Assembly (NCBI RefSeq): GCF_030463535.1
Contig: NC_132881.1
Coordinates: 4,129,526-4,193,525, forward strand
Direction: 5' to 3'
From: Salminus brasiliensis
Lineage: Eukaryota > Chordata > Actinopteri > Characiformes > Bryconidae
Length of the DNA stretch: 64,000 nucleotides
The notes beneath the pieces were generated by a model that was not told the origin of the DNA, searched no databases, and saw nothing but the letters and a program-made list of their open reading frames with translations. Position 1 is the stretch's first letter. The number at the start of each line of letters is the position of its first letter. Positions 36,043 through 45,840 of this stretch are shown one piece after another. The position numbers were made by a program, and so were the translations under genes.

Positions 36043-37492
36043 TGCTTTTTTATTTGACTTTTAAAATGTGCTTTAACATGGAAAGGAAATGTGTATTATT
36101 ACTGATCTGAATCAGTACATTAGCTAAATATAATCAATTATAATCATCCTCTCAGTGGTATGAGAAAGAGAAAGAAAGCAGCTGCTGTTCTAATATACAA
36201 AGTAAAAATACTAGTGTAAAGGTTTCTCACCAAGTTTCTAAAGGTTTCACAGGTCAGGGTGTGATGTGGCCACTTAAAGAAAGAGAGGGAAAGAAAAGAA
36301 CTCTTCTACATGGACATGCTTTCAAAACCAGCGTTCTGATATGCATCCATAGTGAGAAGTGCAGTAAAAAAAAGGGGGAGGCAGCGGGGGGTGGCTGGGG
36401 AACATGACTGGCCTTACACAGGCCATTCTACAGAGACAGACAGGGCCTCTTTCTGGGAACAAATAGGTTTTGTTCTGCTGGCAGTCTTTGGGAAATCTTG
36501 TGCCTTTGAGCACAGTGCAGATGAAAGCTCTGAGCTCTCCCATTTACACTGCACTCTCGCGCTGACGTCTCCTCTTTCACTGCATCACTCACTTCCTGTG
36601 TGCTTCTTTCAGCTCCAACACTGCCAGAGCATTGTGCTGCTCAGAGTGGGACACTTACAGTGGTGATAATTTCATTCATACGTATCTATGTTCTGTACAG
36701 CATCATCTCCATATTACATTTATTACTATATTCCCATGAAGTGAGGACAGTTAATGTCCTGAAGGAAGGGAATGAGGACTGATACTGTGCTCAACTACAC
36801 AAGTATCTAACATTTGGGAGGAGGTCTCACTGAAATTTTATACATAATCCAATTCTCAAGGACTTCCCTTTTAACACAACTGCATTTAATGAAACTAAAA
36901 TTAAATATTAAAATAGAATCAATTAAACGTTTTATTAATTAATATTAATATTCCAACAGTGTTTAAACAATTTAATCGTTTCAATAAACATTATTGGAAT
37001 ATCATTCATTAAACATTATTAAAAGCTATTAAAGGTTTAATTAAACCCTGTTAAAAGTCCCACTACTAAAAAGAGCCACCTACAAATTCGTCATGCAGCA
37101 GTCAGATTACATACCCATAAAAGTCCCCATCGCTTTTGATTTGGTCCCACCTGATTTCCCTCATTTCTACCATAAAATGCAATCTAAGACAGCCTGAACA
37201 CAAACTACAGTTTTCAAAGGATGGTTCCATGGTTTATTTTTATTTGTCCTCAGTTGTTGGCACTGTCAAACATGGTGGTGGTAGTGCAAAGATGGGAGGG
37301 GTTATTTTTGCGGCTTCGGCAGAATTATGCATACCCATCTCTGAATGGCTCTAAAGTAATCACAATGAAGGTTAGCACTAAAACATGTGGGAGCTCACTG
37401 AGTGGTAAAGTGGCGCTCTGAAAGCAGGTGGGGGGGAAAAACAGGCAGATTTAGCGACATGCTAAGTTCAAGAAAGAGGGAAAGCAAGCAAA

Positions 37493-37702
37493 CCTGGATC
37501 AGCTAATCTATTAAATGAGCCTTTAGTCAGTGGAAAGCACTCCTAAGATCGTTCACTCGACTCTGTGCTCACAGATATGAGGCTTCATCCTCTGAACAGG
37601 GGGGATTTGAGCCTCAGAGAGCTGGACGTTCCTGTCTACACCTTAATATCCATCATTAGTAACGATTAATAATAATAATAATAATAAAAAATAAATATAA
37701 TG

Positions 37703-37767
<65 letters not shown>

Positions 37768-38000
37768 CAATGTGGCATGTGCAACAGTAATGGCACCATC
37801 AGTAAAATAAAATGTGCAGAAAATTGTTATATTTGACATGATCTGTTTACTTACTTTTAGAAAAACTGAAAAATGTGTTATATGAAAGACTTGGCAGCCA
37901 ATCAGATCCTGTACTGTCTTCTGCACTAAAGCTGAGTTAGCGTAAAGCACACAATCACGTGTAAAGTTTCGATTTGAACAGCAGTTTTAGTGAATTAGTC
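37493..38000 (+). repeat. Dispersed direct duplication, copy B
   Basis: Second copy, about 1.98 kb from copy A and in the same orientation. It carries a long TA run (37706-37766) where copy A has only a few TA units. The block may be a local segmental duplication or two copies of an unnamed interspersed repeat. Confidence 0.9.
37706..37766. repeat. (TA)n microsatellite
   Basis: About 30 TA units inside copy B of the direct duplication. Confidence 0.97.
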
Positions 38001-39327
38001 GATTTCTGCAGGGCCACAAAAGCGAAAGCATTAAGAGTAACGATGGCAAAAACTGAGGAAATCAGGAGGCCTGTGTCTGTAAACTTTTAAAAAGTGCTGA
38101 TGGTGAGTGCAGTGAAAACACAGTGCTGTCTGACACTGATGAGAGGACTAAATTACTCAAGTGAGGTACTGAGCAGACCGCACTGTGTGATTGCCTCATT
38201 TCAACCATATATTCTAAGACATACAGGAAATTTAACGACTTCAACCAGTCGGTCTACACTTCAGTTAAAACCTCTTTATGCCGTTAGGAATCTCAGTGGT
38301 TTCTCAACCCACACAGAGGCCGAGCGGCTGCTCAGCAGCACGCTCTCGTTTACCACATGCAGCAGCAGCGAGCATAAGACGTCTGGATAAGGAAGAAGGA
38401 CGCGTTTGCTTGGTCTCTTCTGTTAGCAATTGATTTTCCCAGTAAGCTAAACATCCCCTGTTAGCTTCCATCTCTCTCCCTCACTCCCGATGCCCCTCGC
38501 TCCCTCACTCGCCCCCCCCCCCAGTCGTTTTCTATGGCTTTGTTTACCTCAGCGCTATTACTTATCTCTGCTCTCTTTCCTCTCCCCGTCTCTCAGAAGG
38601 AGCTGCCGGCTCGTCTGCTGTCTCTGAACAGCGCTTTCCTGCTGCAGTGCTTTTTACACCTGCTCACATTTCACCTCATTTATCACAGCTTTACCTCGGC
38701 GAGAACGATCGCACAGCAGAGAAGGACTAAAAGCAAGAGACAGGACAGGAGGGGTAGCTGAGGGCAGAGCAGAAAGGACAAGAGAGGTGTACATTATAGC
38801 TGCTGCATGATGCTTGGCAGACCACCGAAACTGTCCCCACCAGACACACAGCTTTCATCGTTGTGAGAGGCAACAATCAAGCTCCAACCTGCAGCTGTTT
38901 GTGTCTATCCCTCCACCTTGAGAAGATGACTCGATACTGTGGGTCTGAAAGAACACAGAGCTGATCAAGAAGAAGCTCTTACTGAGAAAGCTTCATCAAA
39001 TCAAACTGCTGAAGCTGCTGCGGTTCACAGAATAATGAACAGACGATCTCAGAATCCAGACCTCGACGTCTCTGAATGAGCTGAAATACAGGTACTGGGA
39101 GATGAACTGAATACTGAACTAGAGATCATATCTGGTTGCTAAAGGTCATGGTGTAATGTTCCGTTAAATACCTTACAACCACCACCCCTTTTTTCCCTAT
39201 GATGCTGGAAAAGAAATTTATACGTAAATAAACAAATCAAAAGCAAATGAATGAAAGGCATTATTGAAACTTTATTATTGATTAATAATAGTAGTAGTCT
39301 GTAGTAACGGGAAATGTTCCTGGCAAG

Positions 39328-40656
39328 CTAGGCCAAAAAAAACAAAAACAGGCCAACCAAAGTCAGTCTAACCAAAGCTAGCCAAACCAAAGCCTGGCCA
39401 AACAAAGTCAGAGCAACCAAGACTAGACAAACCAAACCAGGCCAAACTAAACCAGGCCAACAAAAGCCAGAGCAACCAAGACTAGACAAACCAAAGCCAG
39501 GCCAACAAAAGCCAGAATACCCAAGACTAAATCAACTAATGTCAGGCCAAACTAAACCAGTCAAACAAAATCCAGAACAACCAAGACTAGACAAACCAAA
39601 GCCAGGCCAAACTAAACCAGGCCAACAAAAAGCCAGAACAACCAAGACTAGACAAACCAAAGCCAGGCCAAACTAAACCAGGCCAACAAAAAGCCAGAAC
39701 AACCAAGACTAGACAAACCAAAGCCAGGCCAAACTAAACCAGGCCAACAAAAAGCCAGAACAACCAAGACTAGACAAACCAAAGCCAGGCCAAACAAAGC
39801 CAGAGCAACCAAGACTAGACAAACCAAAGCCAGGCCAAACTAAACCAGGCCAACAAAAGCCAGAGCAACCAAGACTAGACAAACCAAAGCCAGGCCAAAC
39901 TAAACCAGGCCAACAAAAGCCAGAATACCCAAGACTAAATCAACTAAAGTCAGGCCAAACTAAACCAGTCAAACAAAATCCAGAACAACCAAGACTAGAC
40001 AAACCAAAGCCAGGCCAAACTAAACCAGGCCAACAAAAAGCCAGAACAACCAAGACTAGACAAACCAAAGCCAGGCCAAACTAAACCAGGCCAACAAAAA
40101 GCCAGAACAACCAAGACTAGACAAACCAAAGCCAGGCCAAACTAAACCAGGCCAACAAAAAGCCAGAACAACCAAGACTAGACAAACCAAAGCCAGGCCA
40201 AACTAAACCAGGCCAACAAAAAGCCAGAACAACCAAGACTAGACAAACCAAAGCCAGGCCAAACAAAGCCAGAACAACCAAGACTAGACAAACCAAAGCC
40301 AGGCCAAACTAAACCAGGCCAACAAAAGCCAGAATAACCAAGACTAGACAAACTAAAGTCAGGCCAAACTAAACCAGGCCAACAAAAGCCAGAATAACCA
40401 AGGCTAGACAAACCAAAACCAGGCCAAACAAAACCAGGCCAACAAAAGCCAGTGCAATCTAGGTTAGCTAAACCTAACTCAGGCCAAACACAGCCAGGAC
40501 AACCGAAACTATGCAAACCAAAGTCAGGCCAACCAAAGCACGGACAGCCAAAGTCAGGCCAACCTAAAACAGGCCAACCAAAGCACGGACAGCCAAGGCT
40601 AGTCAAACCAAAGGTAGACCAAACAGCCAGGAAAACCAAAGCCAGGCAAAACTAAG
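39328..40656. repeat. About 61-bp minisatellite, A/C-rich
   Basis: About 1.3 kb of tandem units built from short blocks such as CAAACCAAAGCCAGGCCAAA, CTAAACCAGGCCAACAAAAG and CCAGAACAACCAAGACTAGA. Central units are nearly identical; units after about 40440 diverge. The + strand is poor in T throughout, giving a strong strand asymmetry. Long open frames (for example 153 codons on the - strand, Trp/Pro/Gly-rich) follow from the repeat and are not believed. Confidence 0.95.
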
Positions 40657-41217
40657 CCAGATGAACACTGTCTCCAACAGAATCATCCCAACCCTTTAAT
40701 TACAACACTTGTATCTAACCCCCGGTGTGTGGCCTGACCAGCTCTCACTGCAAATAAATGATTACTCTACTTCAAAGAGGAGCTCTACTGCAGACTGCAG
40801 ACACTACACACTGTGATTAGACTAGATTAGACACTACATACAGCTTTAGATACCGAGTTTAAGCTGTTCATTAAAAATAACTTACTATACTAAAAACTCC
40901 TTTACCAGATACTTGAGCAATAGGAAACGAGATGATGACCACAATAAAAGTGTAGCTTGAACCTGGTCTACATAAAAAGCCACCGTCTCATTTTACCCCG
41001 TGTTAGGTTGCGCCCCACCGCTGCCCTACTTCACTTCCTCCGTGCACGCAACACAAGAATGAGGAGGCCAGCGGGTTGGCTTACAGAGCATAAACCTCCC
41101 CGTGATTAGAACGAGTCCACAAAGACCACAAGCTGTGCTCTCCCTCTGCTTCACCAGCACAGATACACCACCCCCGCTCCTACAAAACAGTGACCACTGC
41201 CTCTCTGACTCAGCCAA

Positions 41218-41288
41218 GCATTGGTGGTTCAGTGGTAGAATTCTCGCCTGCCACGCGGGAGGCCCGGGTTCGATTCCCGGCCAATGCA
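41218..41288 (+). tRNA. tRNA-Gly (anticodon GCC)
   Basis: A complete 71-base cytosolic tRNA gene. Acceptor arms GCATTGG and CCAATGC pair perfectly, followed by discriminator A. The D stem is GTTC/GAAT. The anticodon stem CTCGC/GCGGG (one T-G pair) holds loop CTGCCAC with anticodon GCC (41250-41252). The T stem CCGGG/CCCGG encloses TTCGATT. The internal B-box GGTTCGATTCC (41267-41277) is intact and there is no intron. It decodes GGC and GGU glycine codons. It sits in the last atrnl1 intron on the opposite strand, with a Pol III terminator just downstream, so it looks functional rather than a SINE relic. Confidence 0.98.
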
Positions 41289-41295
41289 TGAAAGC

Positions 41296-41308
41296 TTTTT
41301 TTTTTTTT
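41296..41308 (+). terminator. RNA polymerase III terminator of tRNA-Gly
   Basis: A run of 13 T residues starts eight bases after the tRNA 3' end, the position and form expected for Pol III termination. Confidence 0.92.
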
Positions 41309-41438
41309 AATAATTAAAAAATGAATTTATTTTAGCTCTCGCACGTCTGATCAGCAGTGATGTTAGAAATGTTCGAGACAGAAGGAAAAGACGCCTGAAG
41401 AGAAAACTAGAATGACGGGAGGAAGGAAGGAAGAGGAA

Positions 41439-41440
<2 letters not shown>

Positions 41441-41501
<61 letters not shown>
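41441..41501. repeat. (CA)n microsatellite
   Basis: About 30 uninterrupted CA units, 150 bp after the tRNA gene. Confidence 0.98.
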
Positions 41502-41503
<2 letters not shown>

Positions 41504-42114
41504 GGGTGGGGCGAGTCACACACACATTCCTAACACACTCGGCTTCACAGTAACGGTAGAGCCAGACAAACCGCCCTGCAGTCCTGCTCTGTAGCTGAGA
41601 GGCTGCTCGCTGGACTGCAACAGCACAAGTAGCTGTGTTTATAGCTGTATGAAAGTGTATAGCTGTATTTCTATAACACAAGCTAACTCTGCAGGGAAGG
41701 TCAACTGTAGAGACTGACTTCTGCTGCTCACTGGATCTTAAACACTGCCTAGCAGAGTCTCATACGTGTCTGCACTCTGTGCAATGAAGTAAATCAGCCG
41801 TTTTGACCCCTCAGTCTATTCAGATACAGACGCATGCTATTATGCTCAGTCTGGTCTGAGCTCAAGGTACATTTATTTGTAATGTGGAAAGAAATTAATT
41901 AATTAATTAAATAAATAAATAAAAATAAATAAATAAATTGGGATTGAAACTGCGATTTAAAATGAGAAAAAAACAACATAAAATTAGCAAAAACATGATT
42001 TAAAAATTATTATTATTATTACTATTTTTAATATAGTAAGTAATATATAGTATATTGTAGGGTTATGTTATGTCATACAGCATAATGTATTATATTAATG
42101 TAATACATATAAGT

Positions 42115-42149
<35 letters not shown>

Positions 42150-42435
42150 CATACATTTTATTTTATTTTATTTTTTTTGTCTTTTGCTAGTTCTGAAGCA
42201 AGACAAACTCTTGTAATATTTCCGAGACTATAATTTTCAGTTGCTGCGTTTGGCCGATGGTCTGTATGTGTTTCGATGCACTTTGTTTCAGTTCTGTGTT
42301 CTGATGGGGTTCAGTAAGTGAAATTCACATTAAACACAATCACTCCTCTTTTTCAATCCCATATTTATCTAACTTCTACTGTTCCAGAGATCTGGATAAG
42401 ATCCTGTTTTCTGGGCTGTGTGTGTGGAATCGTAC

Positions 42436-42495
42436 CAGACTGGCCAGGTGGGGGCACTCCGGAGACCGCTCGATGACTATGGGGCTCGGAAGAGT
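42436..42495 (-). CDS. atrnl1: Attractin-like 1, penultimate coding exon
   Basis: A 60-bp exon on the - strand. It encodes SSEPHSHRAVSGVPPPGQS plus the first base of a glycine codon completed in the last exon, so the join reads PPPGQS-G-IAAASAL, the attractin-family cytoplasmic signature. The donor is G/GTACGA (42435 downward) and the acceptor follows a CT-rich tract ending TTTCTTTCAG (42497-42496). Both ends are phase 1. The HRAVSGVPPPGQSG part aligns with the mammalian PRG-x-x-G-x-PPPGQSG as I recall it, but the first six residues do not, so the exon could start at a later AG (for example 27 bases downstream, same phase). The pyrimidine tract favours the start given here. Confidence 0.85.
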
Positions 42496-42497
42496 CT

Positions 42498-42567
42498 GAA
42501 AGAAAGAGAGAGAGAGAAATATTTACACATTTAAAATTTACAAAAAATATATAAACGTAAATATAAA
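42498..42567 (-). promoter_or_regulatory. AG-free splice-acceptor tract of atrnl1
   Basis: On the - strand these 70 bases contain no AG dinucleotide and end in TTTCTCTCTCTCTCTTTCTT just before CAG. This is the expected AG-exclusion zone plus polypyrimidine tract; the branch point is probably among the TAAAT/TAAAT-like A residues at about 42520-42545. The trinucleotide array starts immediately upstream. Confidence 0.65.
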
Positions 42568-43671
42568 CTGCCACTACTATTACTACTCCTACTGCCACTA
42601 CTACTCCTACTGCCACTACTACTCCTACTGCCACTACTACTACTACTGCCACTACCACCACTACTACTACTACTGCCACTACTACTACTGCTGCCACTAC
42701 TACTACTACTGCTACTACCACCACTACTACTACTGCCACTACTACTACTACTGCCACTACTACTACTATTACTGCCACTACTACTACTACTGCTACTACC
42801 ACCACTACTACTACTGCCACTACCACCACTAATACTACTGCCACTACTACTACTACTGCCACTACTACTACTATTACTGCCACTACTACTACTACTGCCA
42901 CTACTACTACTACTGCTACTACCACCACTACTACTACTGCCACTACCACCACTACTACTACTGCCACTACTACTACTACTGCCACTACTACTACTATTAC
43001 TGCCACTACTACTACTACTGCCACTACTACTACTACTGCTACTACCACCACTACTACTACTGCCACTACCACCACTACTACTACTGCCACTACTACTACT
43101 ACTGCCACTACTACTACTATTACTGCCACTACTACTACTACTGCCACTACTACTACTATTACTGCCACTACTACTACTACTGCCACTACTACTACTACTA
43201 CTGCCACTACTACTACTACTGATACTACTACTACTACTACTGCCACTACTACTACTATTACTGCCACTACTACTACTACTGATACTACTACTACTACTGC
43301 CACTACTACTACTACTACTGCCACTACTACTACTACTGATACTACTACTACTACTACTGCCACTACTACTGATACTACTACTACTACTGCCACTACTACT
43401 ACTATTACTGCCACTACTACTACTACTGCCACTACTACTACTACTACTGCCACTACTACTACTACTGATACTACTACTACTACTACTGCCACTACTACTA
43501 CTACTACTGATACTACTACTACTACTACTGCCACTACTACTACTACTACTGCCACTACTACTACTGATACTACTACTACTACTACTACTACTGCCACTAC
43601 TACTACTACTGATACTACTACTACTACTCCTACTGCCACTACTACTCCTACTGCCACTACTATTACTACTG

Positions 43672-43715
<44 letters not shown>

Positions 43716-44603
43716 GCCACTACTACTACTATTATTGCCACTACTACTACTACTGCCACTACTACTACTACTGCCACTACTACTACTACTGATACTACTA
43801 CTACTACTACTACTACTGCCACTACTACTACTACTACTACTGTTACTACTACTACTAGTAGTAATACTACTATTACTACTACTACCTCTGCTACTACTAC
43901 CACTACTACTGTTATTACTGCTAATACTACTACTGCCACTACGACCTCGCTGCTACTACTACTGCTGCTAGTACTGCCACTACTACTACTAATATTACTA
44001 CTACATCTCCTAATGTTGCTACTACTACTGCTACTACTACTACTACTACTGCCACTACTACTACTACTGCCACTACTACTACTACTCCTACTGCCACTAC
44101 TACTACTACTGCCACTACTACTACTGCCACTACTACTACTACTGCCACTACTCCTACTACTCCTACTGCCACTACTACTACTACTACTACTGCCACTACT
44201 CCTACTACTACTGCCACTACTACTACTACTACTACTGCCACTACTACTACTACTACTACTACTACTGCCACTACTCCTACTACTACTGCCACTACTACTA
44301 CTACTACTACTACCACTACTACTACTACCACTACTACTGCCACTACTACTACTGCCACTACTACTACTGCCACTACTACTACTACTACTGCCACCACTAC
44401 TACTACTACTGCCACCACTACTACTACTATTACCGCCACTACTACTACTACTGCCACTACTACTACTACTGATACTACTACTACTACTGCCACTACTACT
44501 ACTATTGATACTACTACTACTACTACTGCCACTACTACTACTACTGATACTACTACTACTACTGCCACTACTACTACTATTGATACTACTACTACTACTA
44601 CTG

Positions 44604-44635
<32 letters not shown>

Positions 44636-45304
44636 GTTACTACTACTGTTACTACTACTACTAGTAGTAATACTACTACTACTACTACTACCTCTGCTAC
44701 TACTACCACTACTACTGTTATTACTGCTAATACTACTACTGCCACTACGACCTCGCTGCTACTACTACTACTGCCACTACTACTACTACTACTACTGCCA
44801 CTACTACTACTATTACTGCCACTACTACTACTGCCACTACCACTACTATTACTAATACTACTACTACTACTGCCACTACTACTACTATTACTAATACTAC
44901 TACTACTACTGCCACTACTACTACTATTACTAATACTACTACTACTGCCACTACTACTACTACTACTACTGTTACTACTACTACTACTACTACCACTACT
45001 ACTGTTGTTACTACTGCTAATACTACTACTGCCACTACGACCTCGCTGCTACTACTACTACTGCTGCTACTACTACTACTACTACCACTACTACTGTTGT
45101 TACTACTGCTAATACTACTACTGCCACTACGACCTCGCTGCTACTACTACTACTGCTGCTAGTACTGCCACTACTACTACTAATATTACTACTACTACAT
45201 CTCCTAATGTTGCTTCTACTACTGCTGCTAGAACTGACATAACTACTGCTGCTACTACTACCTCTGCTAATATTGCTACTACTCCTGCTACTAGTATTAC
45301 TACT
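42568..45304. repeat. 2.7-kb (ACT)n/(AGT)n trinucleotide array
   Basis: An almost unbroken 2,737-bp array of triplets, mostly ACT on the + strand with scattered GCC, GAT, ATT, CCT and ACC variants. On the atrnl1 sense strand it is (TAG/GTA/AGT)n. Triplet phase is kept over long distances, producing open frames that read as poly-Val/Ala on the - strand (up to 524 codons, running into the adjacent exon) or poly-Leu on the + strand; these are artefacts. A marker GCCACTACGACCTCGCTG occurs at 43935, 44741, 45031 and 45123, showing larger duplicated blocks. Confidence 0.97.
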
Positions 45305-45399
45305 CAGGTCTGCTCAATGTTTCATGTAGAGGAAAAAATAGCTTAATCATTCTTGTAATTTCTTCAAAGATAGTTTGAGGGCACCTCAGTGTCTTCTAT

Positions 45400-45840
45400 T
45401 GTGGGCTGGGTTTGAGCAGGTCCTAACAATTCACAGGATATTTTCCTTTCTTTGTGGGTTAGGAGATCAGGCTAATTCACTTTGTATTAAAAGAGCTCCA
45501 AACACAGATCTTCACAGGGGTTAAACCAGCAGTCACTAATCACATGAAATTGCGACAACGTGACCTGCAAATGAATCAGCATTACCTCCAGAGCCGGCAG
45601 AATGAACATTAAAGGAGAAAAGTTGTGTCCTTTCATTAGAAGGCACTTTTTATTTTTAATAAAGTATCACAGGCTCATCCAAAAGTGGCCATAAAACGGC
45701 CTAACAGCGACAATAAAGTTCAACAAGGCCATATTTCAAGACGTGCTCTGTAACGTTCAATTGCAGCAGCAAACACACCCCTGACAAAAGCCCAGAAAAA
45801 AAGAGGCCCGGGTCAATCAATACCTTTCTGTTCACATAAT
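45400..45840. other. Candidate conserved non-coding element
   Basis: A repeat-free, compositionally balanced stretch rich in TAAT and AATAAAG motifs (for example TTTTAATAAAGTATCACAGG, AGTGGCCATAAAACGGCC) beside the trinucleotide array. Its texture resembles conserved enhancers, but conservation cannot be judged from one genome. Confidence 0.25.

Larger units (their letters stand above)
20384..42435 (-). other. atrnl1: Last atrnl1 intron (22 kb)
   Basis: Bounded by a GTACGA donor at 42435-42430 and the CCCCGCAG acceptor near 20384. It contains no further atrnl1 exon that I can see. It holds repeats, minisatellites, an inverted SINE pair, a 0.5-kb direct duplication and an antisense tRNA-Gly gene, listed separately. 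Stretches 25-29 kb, 31.4-34 kb and 38-39.3 kb hold nothing else I can identify. Confidence 0.8.

Noticed and set aside
40178..40639. 153-codon Trp/Gly/Pro-rich frame on the - strand
   Set aside because: Generated by the 61-bp minisatellite.
41026..41289. 87-codon frame on the - strand
   Set aside because: Covers the antisense of the tRNA-Gly gene; the reading frame is fortuitous.
42365..43939. 524-codon Val/Ala-rich open frame on the - strand that runs into the atrnl1 exon
   Set aside because: It is the (AGT)n array read as GTA/GTG codons. Only the last part (42436-42495) is an exon, and a clear splice acceptor separates it from the array.
44013..44855. 280-codon poly-Leu/Pro open frame on the + strand
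   Set aside because: Same trinucleotide array read as CTA; no start context, no non-repeat sequence.
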